A stretch of 40,353 bases of DNA from CAZDET01 sp964504335 (GCA_964504335.1 CAZDET010000049.1:1-40353); one strand, 5' to 3'; positions 7,989 through 17,331 are shown, counted from the first letter of the stretch. Translations and numbers: made by a program. The notes: generated by a model not told the origin, from the letters alone.

Positions 7989-10926
7989 CTGGCAAGCGGT
8001 TATCCAAATTCCCCCGAAAGAGAATGCCAGCCCATTTCCTGGGGTTAGAGCTGTTTTGCGAGTTAATTAAGTCGAGCTTCATTTGCTGTAGGGCTTCTCC
8101 AAACGATTTTCCCTTTCCCAAATGGCGGCATAGCAATTCGGCCGCCGGGCCGATGTTGTGGGCTCCGATCCGGTACTTGGTATAGTAGGCATGGTGGCTC
8201 CCGGCCAACAAAAAAGCTCGGTTGAGTGATATGGGTTCGTCTTTCCAGGCTCCGGCGTCTCCCAGGCAGGAAATCAGCAATAGCAGCTTACACCTGAGTC
8301 GGAGTTGAATGATGCGGTGTTGTTCAAGGAAATATACGGGTTCCGAGGGGTCGCGGGCGTTTTGGTACTCCGACCGCTTCCCAAAAAGGAGTAATGCCGG
8401 TTGTTTAGGGCCTTTCGCATCCGATTTACTATGCCCGAAAAACAGGAGCACATCGTACTGCTCCAGTCGATTGAACAAAGACTCGGACTCCTCCTCTGAT
8501 CGCGGAAAGAAGTGGTCTGTTTGGTCTACCGGGAGCTGGTTGTACATATTCCGGGCATACCGCTCTGCTTCTTTTTGTTTGGGACTCACATTTCCGCTTT
8601 CCGTGTACTGAATGCCGGTTCCGAAAGCAAGTAAATTGATCAAATTGGTTTGGGAAGACTCTGAACCCTGACGGCTCGAATTCAGGGGAATGTAGGCGAG
8701 GGAAGTAGAGTTGGCGTAAGCCACCGAGTAATGATGGATGAGGAAGGTCAGGTTACGGAACGTGACACGTTGTTGATTTTCGGGTTTTACCTCGTCAATC
8801 AGGCTTTCGAAGATGACAGAATGCAGCTCCTTATCCGGAATTATGTACAGAGCAGTTACAGTTGTTGGAATGTCGAGCGGGCGAATGAGGACCTTGTACA
8901 AAAATCCGCTGCAAGCGATGAAGTCGGCGTATTTGGGGTTTACCTCTGCTTCGGTTCTAGGGCCGAATACGGATACGTCCGGGTGAATCGGTCGGACGTA
9001 ATCATCGAGAAATTCCTGGCTGGGAGAGGGTATAAAATACTTTTTGAAGGCGGCGATCGAGATGGAGACATCGCGAAATGGAGTTCCTTCCCCGAGCGGT
9101 GCGGTCAGCTTGAAAAGGTGAACCGGCTGTTTAGCATCCCCTCCACGGATCGTCATTGCGTAGAGGTGATTGTCCGTTTGGAAGTAGGAAATGATCATAG
9201 CGGCCTCGTCCAGAGCCGCAGTAACTTCTCGCAGCGTCGGAAATTTCGCGGGTAGAAACTGCTCTTTTATCTTCTTTCTCCTGCGAATTAGCTGGTCTTG
9301 CCGGCTGTGAAGGGCGCGAATCATCTCGGGAAGATTATCCCGAAGCGACGGATTGCACAACTGAACGGCCTGAAGCACGGCATCCAGGTCGATGGTGATG
9401 ATCGGAGAGGGTTCGGGGGATTCCGGCGGATGAAAATTACCCGTTGGATCCAAGTAATGAAAATCGAGTTCCTGCGTAGTGAGCGTGTACAGTTCCCAGG
9501 ATTTCGCTTGCTGAAAGACTTTGAAAATGTCTGATTCCCGATTGGAAGAGAGGGCTTGCCGCACGGCTTCGGGTTCGCGTTCCAGAAACTCCAAAATTTC
9601 TATGACCTTCCCGTGGAAGTGCCTGATGAGCATTCCCAGGTAAGCGTATGGGTCGATTTCGTCGCTTAGTTTCCTCAGCGAATCAATAACCTGGATAGTC
9701 AGTTTGGCGTAGTGCAGTGCCCGGTCGAGGCGGTATATTCGCTGGGTACCCTCAGTATCCTGCGCCCATTTGAAATAACTCAGCATCATTCGCCGGAGGC
9801 TGTACAGGAGTTCCTTCTTGGATCGAAACTTTTTTACCTCCTCCAGAGAAAGTGTAGAGTGGTCGGTCGAAGGAGTTGCTTGCCCGCGGAAGTTCCATTC
9901 CAGTGCTTGTTGGGCTTGGGAAATTGCATCGTGAAACGCTCTCTCCCGGTAGTAAACCCGGCTGAATTCGTTGTGGCAGTAGGCCATGGTATGATGCCCT
10001 TCGGATTGCTCAAACCGATCTCCCAACAAGTCGATTGCCTTCTCTATGGCAGCTTTCGCATGGGTCAGAAACGGCGAATGCGCATTGCTCGACCGAAACG
10101 GGAAGTGCTTCTTCATCCAAAACCGGGTGAGGCGCTTGTGTAGATGCGCAAGGTGCCTTGGATCAACTTCATTAAAGCCATGGAGTACCTCTCCGGCCCG
10201 TTCCAGAGAGTCTTCCACGTCTTGCAAGGTGCCCGATTTGTATTGAATCTGGGCGAGGTGAATCAGCGTGGCGGCACGGTAAAAGTGCGACTTCAACCCG
10301 GCCTCAAGAAATATAGTATCCGCCAACTGGAGGAATGCATGAGACCGGTCGTACTGCTCAATTTCCAGCAGGAGTTCTGCGTAATACGTTAGCACCTGAG
10401 CGATGTAATAGCTCCGGCAATTGGGCTGGGCGACTTGGTAGTATTGTAGGGCGATATTGTAGCACAACTCGGACTTGTAGAGGTATCGTTGCTGCCAGAA
10501 GATTCTGCCGTACACAACGTATGATTTGCCGATACCCCGATTCGCACGGGCGTACGAATCAGGGTGCTCTTCCGGGTTCATTTGCGCCAGTACTTCCTGC
10601 CATTTCCGGATAGACGCTAACACATGCCGTGCAGCTTCGGAAAAACTGGAGGTGTAGTAAGCTATTTCTCCGTTGATCCGATGTGCGGTCGCCTCGTCGT
10701 AACCGAATTTATCCGGATGTCGAAGGGCGCGATCCACTTTTTTTTGTGCTTCCTGGTATTCGCCGCGCAAGAGATGCAATCGGGCAGCTGTGACCAATGC
10801 GGCTGGGCAATTGGAAAAGGTCTCTGGGCGTGTGAGGTAATCGATACCGTCTAAAAACAACCCATTTTCGAAGTGCTGCTCGAAGACCGCTTCGATTTTT
10901 TCTAAATCGGGATTGGTGCTGGGCAT
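7972..10926 (-). CDS. TPR-CHAT domain protein (caspase-like protease)
   Basis: A 984-residue cytoplasmic protein. Residues about 1-450 are helical TPR-like repeats (paired Tyr/Ala/Leu helices such as YQEAQKKVDRAL and FHDAISQAQQALEW). The C-terminal 400 residues form a CHAT domain of the caspase/separase clan. The catalytic His is H832 in LLFFGHSKSD and the catalytic Cys is C887 in LLISCLGDAG, followed by NRAFLLAGSHHAYYTKYRIG and a C-terminal helix KSFGEALQQMKLDLI, as in the family. CHAT proteins with TPRs are proteolytic effectors in prokaryotic conflict systems, Craspase/TPR-CHAT of type III-E CRISPR being one example. No CRISPR genes are near. Catalytic residues look intact. Whether it works with the convergent neighbour or the CHAT protein at 18291 is unknown. 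Confidence 0.88.
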   Translation of the reverse strand: MPSTNPDLEKIEAVFEQHFENGLFLDGIDYLTRPETFSNCPAALVTAARLHLLRGEYQEAQKKVDRALRHPDKFGYDEATAHRINGEIAYYTSSFSEAARHVLASIRKWQEVLAQMNPEEHPDSYARANRGIGKSYVVYGRIFWQQRYLYKSELCYNIALQYYQVAQPNCRSYYIAQVLTYYAELLLEIEQYDRSHAFLQLADTIFLEAGLKSHFYRAATLIHLAQIQYKSGTLQDVEDSLERAGEVLHGFNEVDPRHLAHLHKRLTRFWMKKHFPFRSSNAHSPFLTHAKAAIEKAIDLLGDRFEQSEGHHTMAYCHNEFSRVYYRERAFHDAISQAQQALEWNFRGQATPSTDHSTLSLEEVKKFRSKKELLYSLRRMMLSYFKWAQDTEGTQRIYRLDRALHYAKLTIQVIDSLRKLSDEIDPYAYLGMLIRHFHGKVIEILEFLEREPEAVRQALSSNRESDIFKVFQQAKSWELYTLTTQELDFHYLDPTGNFHPPESPEPSPIITIDLDAVLQAVQLCNPSLRDNLPEMIRALHSRQDQLIRRRKKIKEQFLPAKFPTLREVTAALDEAAMIISYFQTDNHLYAMTIRGGDAKQPVHLFKLTAPLGEGTPFRDVSISIAAFKKYFIPSPSQEFLDDYVRPIHPDVSVFGPRTEAEVNPKYADFIACSGFLYKVLIRPLDIPTTVTALYIIPDKELHSVIFESLIDEVKPENQQRVTFRNLTFLIHHYSVAYANSTSLAYIPLNSSRQGSESSQTNLINLLAFGTGIQYTESGNVSPKQKEAERYARNMYNQLPVDQTDHFFPRSEEESESLFNRLEQYDVLLFFGHSKSDAKGPKQPALLLFGKRSEYQNARDPSEPVYFLEQHRIIQLRLRCKLLLLISCLGDAGAWKDEPISLNRAFLLAGSHHAYYTKYRIGAHNIGPAAELLCRHLGKGKSFGEALQQMKLDLINSQNSSNPRKWAGILFRGNLDNRLPVRDSS

Positions 10927-11127
10927 TTATTTGTATTGGGGAGGATGCTGTTAACTGAATTACAATCGAGCGTAAACTGTATATAAAGCAGGTGCGAATT
11001 TAACAAATTGTCGAAGATCGAAAACAAACGAGGCCATTGACGGTCCTTATCCCCGCTGGTTTGTGAGGGATGAATTATCTTTCGGCAATACCTGGTTTTA
11101 GTTATTACACACGAAAATCCACCCCAC

Positions 11128-12849
11128 ATGCACTTCCAACGCCCCTGGCTCTTAATCCCGAGCCTGATCCTCAGCCTCGGCCTCAACCTACTCGCCCAAT
11201 CGCCCCAATTCCGCATCACGCTGCCCGCCGATCTGGCGGAAGCACCCCTCGACGGCCGCTTACTCCTGCTCATTTCCACCGACTCGACGGCCGAGCCGCG
11301 GTTTCAGCTTTCCGACGGGCCGCAGACCCAGCAGGTATTCGGGATGAACGTCGATGGCTGGCAGCCGGGCTCCACGCTGGCGTTCGATCCGCAGGCATTC
11401 GGCTATCCCATCGAGCGGATGGGCGATTTGCCAACCGGCGATTACTACGTGCAAATACTGCTCCACAAGTACGAAACCTTTGAACGGGCCGACGGCCACA
11501 CCGTCAAGCTGCCCATGGATCGGGGCGAAGGCCAGCAGTGGAACCGCGCCCCCGGCAACCTGCTGAGTACACCGCAACCTCTCCGGATTCAGGCCGGTGG
11601 GTCGTACCGGCTGGCGTTCGATCAGGCCATCCCGCCCATCACCCCGCCGGAGGATTCGGAGTACGTCAAGCACGTGCGCATTCGCTCCGAATTGCTCAGC
11701 GACTTCTGGGGGCGCGACATGTACCTGGGGGCCCACGTGCTGCTGCCCGAAGGGTGGGACGAGCACCCGGAGGCGAAGTATCCCCTGGCCGTATTCCACG
11801 GGCACTTCCCCTACGACTTCGGCGGCTGGCGCACCACGCCCCCCGACACTTCCGAGCCGTGCCAGTACAGCAGCCGCTTCGGCGTGGATTGCTACAACCG
11901 CGTGCAGCAGCAGGAAGCGTACGACTTTTACAAAATGTGGACCGGCCCGGATTTCCCGCGCGTGCTCGTCATCGAAATTCAGCACGCCAACCCCTACTAC
12001 GACGACAGCTACGCGGTCAATTCGGAGAACCTCGGCCCCTACGGCGACGCCATCACCTACGAGCTCATCCCCTACATCGAAGAGCAGTTTCGCGGCATCG
12101 GCGAGGGGTGGGCGCGTTTCCTCTACGGCGGCTCCACCGGTGGTTGGGAAGCCCTGGCCGTGCAGGTGAAGTATCCCGACGAATACAACGGCACCTACGC
12201 CGCCTGCCCCGACCCCATCGATTTTCGGGCGTTTTGCCTCGTCGATCTCTACAAAGACGAAAATGCCTACTACGAAGAGGGCCCTTTCCGCAAAACCCTC
12301 CGCCCCGGCCGCCGCGATTCGCTGGGCCAGATAAGTGCCACCCTGCGCGATATGAACCTCCGCGAACTGGCACTCGGCACCCGGGGCCGATCCGGCCAGC
12401 AGTGGGACATCTGGGAGGCCGTTTACTCTCCCGTCGACACCGACGGCTACCCCCGGCGCATCTGGGATAAGTACACCGGCCACATCGACCCGGAAGTCGC
12501 GGCCTACTGGCGCGAAAACTACGACCTGGCCTACATCATGAAGCGCGATTGGGCCGAGCTTGGCCCCAAACTGAAGGGAAAGGTCCACATCTACTGTGGC
12601 GATATGGATAATTACTACCTCAATAATGCGGTCTACTACACCGAAGCGATACTGGAGGAAACCACCAATCCCTACTACGACGGCGAAGTGGATTACGGCG
12701 ACCGGGCCGAGCACTGTTGGAACGGCGATCATACCCAGCCCAACTACATTAGCCGCCTGCGCTACAATCGCATGTTTATTCCCGATTGGGCCGAGGAGGT
12801 ACAATCCCGTGCGCCGGAGGGCGCGGATTTGACGTCCTGGCGCTACTAA
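11128..12849 (+). CDS. Secreted alpha/beta-hydrolase, putative esterase
   Basis: A 573-residue exported protein with an N-terminal signal peptide (WLLIPSLILSLGLNLLAQ). The first 170 residues are beta-rich, a probable accessory domain. After that comes an esterase D/enterochelin-esterase-like alpha/beta-hydrolase fold. The oxyanion region is YPLAVFHGHF, the nucleophile elbow is GGSTGGW with Ser336, the likely acid lies in GDMDNYYL, and the His is in the C-terminal HCWNGDHTQ. Substrate is unknown; a carbohydrate or ferric-siderophore ester cannot be told apart. The gene is very GC-rich with C-ending codons, unlike the island at 17-22 kb. It is divergent from the TPR-CHAT gene and convergent with the membrane protein gene, whose stop is 8 bp away. 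Confidence 0.82.
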   Translation: MHFQRPWLLIPSLILSLGLNLLAQSPQFRITLPADLAEAPLDGRLLLLISTDSTAEPRFQLSDGPQTQQVFGMNVDGWQPGSTLAFDPQAFGYPIERMGDLPTGDYYVQILLHKYETFERADGHTVKLPMDRGEGQQWNRAPGNLLSTPQPLRIQAGGSYRLAFDQAIPPITPPEDSEYVKHVRIRSELLSDFWGRDMYLGAHVLLPEGWDEHPEAKYPLAVFHGHFPYDFGGWRTTPPDTSEPCQYSSRFGVDCYNRVQQQEAYDFYKMWTGPDFPRVLVIEIQHANPYYDDSYAVNSENLGPYGDAITYELIPYIEEQFRGIGEGWARFLYGGSTGGWEALAVQVKYPDEYNGTYAACPDPIDFRAFCLVDLYKDENAYYEEGPFRKTLRPGRRDSLGQISATLRDMNLRELALGTRGRSGQQWDIWEAVYSPVDTDGYPRRIWDKYTGHIDPEVAAYWRENYDLAYIMKRDWAELGPKLKGKVHIYCGDMDNYYLNNAVYYTEAILEETTNPYYDGEVDYGDRAEHCWNGDHTQPNYISRLRYNRMFIPDWAEEVQSRAPEGADLTSWRY

Positions 12850-12857
12850 TCAGCGGG

Positions 12858-13670
12858 CTACTCCTCTGGAGCCGCGGGATTCATCGCCCGGGTAAAGCCT
12901 GCAAACAGGCTCAGGTGAAACCAGGGCAACAACACGAACAGGGCCAAGCTGGCAATGAACGCGAGGATGCCGCCCTGCGCCATCAACACCCCGAGCAACA
13001 TAGAGCCCAGCAGGGCCACGGAGAGGAAAAACAGCACGAGCGAGAAAAAGGTAAACCAATTTCTACCCACCAGGCGGCGGCTGTATTCCAATGCCCCCCA
13101 GGGGGTGGTTTGGAAAAAGAAAAGCAGTGGATAGGTGAGGAGAAAACTCACCCCCAAGTAGGTGAAGGGGATGAAATTGGCGAGCAGCATGGTCGAATCG
13201 AAGCTGGCCAGTTCCGGTGGCGGGGGTGGGTCCATGGGGTTTTCCATTGCCACGCCGTACCATTCAAAATAACCGATTCGGTTCAGCACCAACCAGGTCG
13301 GGATCAGGCTCACGGCTAATACCAGGACGTACAGCGCCTGGTGAATCAACAACGGAACTACCCTTCCCCGATAGTCGAAAAAATCGGTAAATACGAGCCG
13401 CCCTTCTTCCAACAGACGTTGCCCCCCGATGTAAAAACCGATGGTGAAGAGCGGTGAAAGGACTAGCGCCGAGAGTAACAGCGTCCAGGGCAGAGAATTG
13501 GGAAGGACACTCAGGGCACTGCTCATAAGTGACGGGAGCAAGGCCAGGGCCAGAAACCCCCAGGGATACAGGCGATAGAGGCGAAAGCCGTCGCGCAGCA
13601 GGTCGGTCGTTTGGAGGCGGTCGCCCGCCTGGATGCGGGATTCCAGAAATTGCCGTTGTTCTTCCGTCAT
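12858..13670 (-). CDS. Multi-pass membrane protein of unknown function
   Basis: A 270-residue protein with a soluble N-terminal 30 residues and about six strongly hydrophobic helices (for example PWGFLALALLPSLMSSAL, VPLLIHQALYVLVLAVSLIP, FFSLVLFFLSVALLGSMLLG). A Pro-rich loop (ENPMDPPPPPELAS) separates the two halves. The general pattern resembles glycerophosphoryl-diester/DUF975-type integral membrane proteins of Bacteroidota, but no diagnostic motif is visible. Divergent from the MscS gene at 13787 with 116 bp between starts. Confidence 0.75.
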   Translation of the reverse strand: MTEEQRQFLESRIQAGDRLQTTDLLRDGFRLYRLYPWGFLALALLPSLMSSALSVLPNSLPWTLLLSALVLSPLFTIGFYIGGQRLLEEGRLVFTDFFDYRGRVVPLLIHQALYVLVLAVSLIPTWLVLNRIGYFEWYGVAMENPMDPPPPPELASFDSTMLLANFIPFTYLGVSFLLTYPLLFFFQTTPWGALEYSRRLVGRNWFTFFSLVLFFLSVALLGSMLLGVLMAQGGILAFIASLALFVLLPWFHLSLFAGFTRAMNPAAPEE

Positions 13671-13786
13671 GCCGTAGCCGTTAATCTGCGCCTAAAATAA
13701 GAACTTGTTTAGAGCAATCGGCACCGATTGAACATGTGCTTAGCGGATTCCTTGCAACAAAGGAGAGATCAAACTAAGTAACACAC

Positions 13787-14962
13787 ATGGAACGACTATT
13801 CCCAGACAACTGGCCCGATTGGCTTGTCCTGATTACCATCATTGCCGCTTCGATGGTGATCGGGCTAATCGTGAAGTGGATCATCTTCGGCCTGCTCCGC
13901 CGGCAGGCGAAGCGGTACGATTCTTTTGTTTTAGGCGCGATCTGCAATCGGCTGTCAGCGCCAATGAATTGGTTTTTTCCGCTCCTCTTTGCCTCTTTCG
14001 GTTTCAATCTCTGGCAAATCGATCAAAATGAAGCATTGGATGGGATTGAACTGGCCTTCCGGATTGTGCTCTACATCGTAGGTGCCTGGATCATTATTCG
14101 CATCGTTTCCATCGTGGCGGATGCCATTCGCAATCAGCACGATATCCACGATGATCACGACAACCTCGAGGAACGAAAAATCCTGACGCAGTTGCAGTAC
14201 ATCCAGCGCATTGCCGGGATTGTGGTCGTTACTATCACCGCTGCCATGATTCTGATGCAGTTTCCGGGCGTGAAGGAAATCGGGCAGGGCTTACTCACCT
14301 CCGCCGGCGTAGCCGGTATCATTATTGGTGTAGCCGCCCAGAAATCCATTGCCAACCTGCTGGCGGGATTACAAATTGCCTTCACCCAACCCATCCGGCT
14401 CGACGATGTCGTGATCGTGGAGGGCGAATGGGGCCGCATCGAAGAAATAACCCTCACCTACGTGGTGGTGCGCATCTGGGATCAGCGCCGCCTGGTAGTG
14501 CCCCTACAATACTTCAACGAACAGTCCTTCCAGAACTGGACGCGCACCAATTCCGATCTGCTCGGTACCGTGTTTTTGTACGTCGATTACTCTCTGCCGG
14601 TTAGCGCGATCCGCGAAAAGCTCGATGAGTTGGTGGCAAACCACCCCAAATTCGACGGCCGCGCCAAAGCCGTGCAGGTCACGGATGCCAAGGCGGACGT
14701 CATGGAAGTGCGCGTCCTCGTCAGCGCCGCCAACGCGGGCGATGCCTTCGATCTGCGCTGCGATCTGCGCGAAGGCCTCATCACCTTCATCCAGACGGAA
14801 TACCCGGAAAGCCTCCCCCGCACGCGCATCGAAATGACGCGGCCCGACCCGAATAAACGACAACGCCTCAAGCAACTGGAAGCGGACGAACCCCCTCTCA
14901 CCAGCAGCCCCTCCCCCGAGGATGGAAAGGAGGAAATGGCGGAATCGGAACGGATCTCTTAG
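13787..14962 (+). CDS. MscS-family mechanosensitive ion channel (small form)
   Basis: A 391-residue paralogue of the channel at 1006-2448. Four hydrophobic segments (residues about 10-35, 58-75, 88-110, 145-165) are followed by the pore helix SAGVAGIIIGVAAQKSIANL, rich in Gly/Ala as the family requires. The beta domain follows (FTQPIRLDDVVIVEGEWGRI, with EEITLTYVVVRIWDQRRLVV after it), then the alpha/beta vestibule. This is the YbdG/YnaI-like arrangement rather than E. coli MscS itself. The C-terminal 40 residues are polar and disordered (TSSPSPEDGKEEMAESE). No partner gene is evident. It would protect cells against hypoosmotic shock. Confidence 0.92.
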   Translation: MERLFPDNWPDWLVLITIIAASMVIGLIVKWIIFGLLRRQAKRYDSFVLGAICNRLSAPMNWFFPLLFASFGFNLWQIDQNEALDGIELAFRIVLYIVGAWIIIRIVSIVADAIRNQHDIHDDHDNLEERKILTQLQYIQRIAGIVVVTITAAMILMQFPGVKEIGQGLLTSAGVAGIIIGVAAQKSIANLLAGLQIAFTQPIRLDDVVIVEGEWGRIEEITLTYVVVRIWDQRRLVVPLQYFNEQSFQNWTRTNSDLLGTVFLYVDYSLPVSAIREKLDELVANHPKFDGRAKAVQVTDAKADVMEVRVLVSAANAGDAFDLRCDLREGLITFIQTEYPESLPRTRIEMTRPDPNKRQRLKQLEADEPPLTSSPSPEDGKEEMAESERIS

Positions 14963-15128
14963 GCTTTAGAACTTAGATTATAGAGCTTAGAGCTTAGAAT
15001 ATAGAACTTAGAAATTAGGGCCGACTGGCCTGCTCTGGCCAATGTAACTATTACCTAACCCGCAAACGCATGCTCAGGAAACTAAGATCTAAAACCTATA
15101 TTCTAAAATCTATAATTCAAATATCTAA
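14963..15128. repeat. AT-rich intergenic word repeat (TTAGAACTTAGA type)
   Basis: Between MscS and the minus-strand TPR gene, the first part is made of variants of the words TTAGAACTTAGA and TTAGAGCTTAGA, and the end carries their inverse (AAGATCTAAAACCTATATTC, then TAAAATCTATAATTC). The two halves are roughly inverted copies, so a large imperfect stem is possible. The pattern resembles the tract at 25.84-25.98 kb. Confidence 0.65.
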
Positions 15129-15974
15129 CTAATACCCCCTAAGATCCGAATACTCATCGTACGTCAGCAGCTGCCAATTATTGATCAAGTGCTGCACCTC
15201 CGCTTCGTGGACGGCGGCTAGGGCGACGAGGCATTGGTCCGTCTGCTCGTCGGGGTGGAGGTTGCTGTAGTACTCGGGGAAGGCCTGGCGGTGTTCGGGT
15301 GTGAAGACGCGCGAGGCGTTCGACCATACCTCAAATCCGATGCCGGCCTTGTTGGCGAGCCGCTCGAGCTGGAGGATGGAGTCGGGGTCGGTCGTATGGA
15401 TCAGGCAGGAGAAAGTCTGATAGGGCGATTTTTTGTGCGAGCCCAGGCACTGATAGATAGGAATGCGCCGCTGATCGACCACCTGGTAGCCGACAGTGTG
15501 ACGGTCGTAGAGCACCACTTCGCGGAAGCGCAGGCCGCTGCCCGGATGCGGGATGCTCAGGATGCGGGCCCGGCAGGGATCCTGCGGACGCATCCAGAGG
15601 ATTTCGTAGGCATCGTTGTATTGGAGCTGGAGGCCGTAGGGTTGGCGCGCCCGCTGTTCGGGTTGCCAGCCGAACTTCGTCCAGATGCTGCGGGCCAGGC
15701 GCTCCTTTTTGAGGGCGGAGGCGGCGATGCTGAGCGTCCACCAGGCCTCCTGGTTGCCCGGTTCGAGGGCGACGGTCCGCTTGCTGTAGTGGAAGCAGGG
15801 CTTCCATTCGTGCCGATCCTTGTAGATGCCGGCCAGTTGGAAGTAGGGAGGCGCCCAATCCGGCGCTTGTTTGACCAATAGCCGGTACAGCTTCACCGCC
15901 TGGTACGGGTCGCCTGCCTGCTCGGCTTGCCGAGCCTCTTCGAATAGTTTTCTATGTTCCGGATCGATCATCAT
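15129..15974 (-). CDS. TPR-repeat protein with an unassigned C-terminal domain
   Basis: A 281-residue protein. The first 100 residues contain two to three TPR motifs (AEQAGDPYQAVKLYRLLVKQ, APPYFQLAGIYKDRHEWKPC, NQEAWWTLSIAASALKKERL). The remaining 180 residues form an unrecognised domain with conserved-looking segments (YEILWMRPQDPCRARILSIP, VVLYDRHTVGYQVVDQRRIP, YQTFSCLIHT). It has no signal peptide. The start is placed at 15974 rather than 16013 because a perfect -7 promoter box lies inside the longer frame, which would make the transcript almost leaderless from ATG 15974 (or 15971). Function is unknown. Confidence 0.72.
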   Translation of the reverse strand: MMIDPEHRKLFEEARQAEQAGDPYQAVKLYRLLVKQAPDWAPPYFQLAGIYKDRHEWKPCFHYSKRTVALEPGNQEAWWTLSIAASALKKERLARSIWTKFGWQPEQRARQPYGLQLQYNDAYEILWMRPQDPCRARILSIPHPGSGLRFREVVLYDRHTVGYQVVDQRRIPIYQCLGSHKKSPYQTFSCLIHTTDPDSILQLERLANKAGIGFEVWSNASRVFTPEHRQAFPEYYSNLHPDEQTDQCLVALAAVHEAEVQHLINNWQLLTYDEYSDLRGY

Positions 15975-15981
15975 TACATAA

Positions 15982-15989
15982 CAAATATA
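15982..15989 (-). promoter_or_regulatory. Probable -7 promoter element TATATTTG
   Basis: On the minus strand this is a perfect TAnnTTTG, 8 bases before the ATG at 15974. No good TTG is found at the -33 distance. If used, transcription starts at or within a few bases of the start codon. Confidence 0.45.
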
Positions 15990-16067
15990 GGAAGGCTTCG
16001 GGGTTATCGCCACCGGAGCTGGTCCTTGATCTTAAACCTTAACTAGTTTCGGGCGTACTCTTTGGGT

Positions 16068-17120
16068 ATGGAAGGGATACAGAAACAGCAAGATATCCGA
16101 CAATTGGACCGCGCCGCGCTGCACGCGCTCGTGCGCGAATGGGGCGAGCCAAAATTTCGGGCCGATCAGATCTACGACTGGCTCTGGAAGCGCAGCGCCC
16201 GGTCGTTTGCCGAAATGACCAACCTCTCGAAAAAGCTGCGCGAGCGCCTGGACGAAACCTTCGTCATCCAGGCCATAGAAACGGATAAAGTGCAGCGGAG
16301 TTTAGACGGCACCATCAAATCGCGCTTTCGGCTGCACGACGGCCACCTGATCGAATCCGTGCTCATCCCCGTGCCCGACGAGCGGCGCTTCACCGTCTGT
16401 GTTTCCTCGCAGGTCGGTTGCTCGCTCACCTGCACCTTCTGCGCCACGGGCCGCATGAAGCGCGAGCGCAACCTCGACGCTGCCGAAATTTACGACCAGG
16501 TCGTGCTCGTGAATCAGCAAAGCCTCGAGACCTTCGACCACCCCCTCACCAACATCGTCTACATGGGCATGGGCGAGCCCCTGCTGGCCTACAAGCCCGT
16601 GATGGAAAGCATCGAGCGCATCACCGCCGAAGATGGCCTCGGCATGTCGCCCAAGCGCATCACCCTCAGCACGGCCGGCATCGCCAAGATGATCCGCCGC
16701 CTGGCCGACGACAACAACAAGGTCAACCTCGCCCTCAGCCTCCACGCCGCCGACGACGCCAAGCGCAACGAGATCATGCCCATCAACGAGCAAAACAACC
16801 TCACCGCCCTGATGGACGCCCTCGACTACTACTACCAGCAAACGCGCAACCGCATCAGCTACGAATACATCGCCTTCCAGGATTTCAACGATTCCCTCGA
16901 AGACGCCGCCAACCTCGCGCGGCTCTGCCGTCGCTTCCCCGTGCGCATCAACATCATCGAGTACAACCCCATCGGCGGCGTACCCTTCCGCAACAGCACC
17001 GAGCACCGCATCGACGAATTCGCCCGCTTCCTCCGCGATCGCGGCGTCATGGTCACGGTGCGGCGCAGCCGCGGCCGCGATATTGATGCGGCCTGCGGGC
17101 AGTTGGCGAATAAGGGTTAA
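16068..17120 (+). CDS. rlmN: Dual-specificity 23S rRNA/tRNA adenine C2-methyltransferase RlmN
   Basis: RlmN is a radical SAM enzyme that methylates C2 of A2503 in 23S rRNA and A37 of some tRNAs. The 350-residue product has the N-terminal RlmN domain (FRADQIYDWLWKRSARSFAE) and the radical SAM cluster motif CSLTCTFC with Cys118, Cys122 and Cys125. It also has the GMGEPL motif (VYMGMGEPLLAYKPVM) and, near the C-terminus, the conserved Cys in DAACGQL that forms the protein-substrate adduct. Length is normal. A TTG two codons earlier is in frame, but ATG at 16068 is the better start. Codon use is strongly C-ending. Monocistronic; the accessory island begins right after its stop. Confidence 0.97.
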   Translation: MEGIQKQQDIRQLDRAALHALVREWGEPKFRADQIYDWLWKRSARSFAEMTNLSKKLRERLDETFVIQAIETDKVQRSLDGTIKSRFRLHDGHLIESVLIPVPDERRFTVCVSSQVGCSLTCTFCATGRMKRERNLDAAEIYDQVVLVNQQSLETFDHPLTNIVYMGMGEPLLAYKPVMESIERITAEDGLGMSPKRITLSTAGIAKMIRRLADDNNKVNLALSLHAADDAKRNEIMPINEQNNLTALMDALDYYYQQTRNRISYEYIAFQDFNDSLEDAANLARLCRRFPVRINIIEYNPIGGVPFRNSTEHRIDEFARFLRDRGVMVTVRRSRGRDIDAACGQLANKG

Positions 17121-17132
17121 TGTGGCAATATT

Positions 17133-17218
17133 CTGATTTTCTGATGCTGTGATGTGCTGATGCTCTTCTAACAGGTGCTTCCCCAACCTCGGCTGTCGAC
17201 TTGGAGTCGTCAGGCGAG
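17133..17218 (+). repeat. Left copy of ~85-bp direct repeat flanking the sensor-GTPase island
   Basis: The sequence from CTGATTTTCTGATGCTG through CTCTTCTAACAGGTGCT to the hairpin ending CAGGCGAG recurs at 22126-22210, after the second sensor gene, with one inserted base and a few mismatches. The first 35 bases are themselves word repeats (CTGATGCTGTGATGTGCTGATG). Recombination between the copies would remove about 5 kb holding both sensors and the GTPase. Confidence 0.85.
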
Positions 17219-17331
17219 TAAAGAGGCAGGAAGCTTGGGCAATCGAGTCCAAAGAAAAAAATTCGCTATTCACCCTTCACCCTTCGCCATTAAAAAAGGA
17301 AGCCACTCCCACCAGCCGACTCCAAGCCACC
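17188..17331 (+). repeat. Hairpin-repeat island, copy 1
   Basis: A 31-bp imperfect hairpin at 17188-17218 (CTCG, five bases, CGACT, three-base loop, AGTCG, five bases, CGAG) begins a 93-bp segment. That segment recurs at 21138-21230 with two mismatches. A degenerate second hairpin arm (CCAGCCGACTCC) follows at 17312-17323. The same arrangement of hairpin, spacer, second hairpin is seen at 21138-21282 and 22180-22290. The core also forms the hairpin at 23483. Confidence 0.8.

Noticed and set aside
11260..12804. 514-codon open frame on the minus strand
   Set aside because: It lies antisense to the esterase gene and is low-complexity (V, G, A, rich in repeats of VVVG type), as expected from high GC and C-ending codons on the real strand.
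14963..15128. Possible CRISPR array from repeated TTAGAACTTAGA words
   Set aside because: Units are irregular, 7-12 bases, without constant-length repeats or unique spacers, and no cas genes are present. The same applies to the other word-repeat tracts.
16302..17273. 323-codon minus-strand frame over rlmN
   Set aside because: Shadow of rlmN: low-complexity Val/Glu/Gly/His composition, while the plus strand carries all RlmN motifs.
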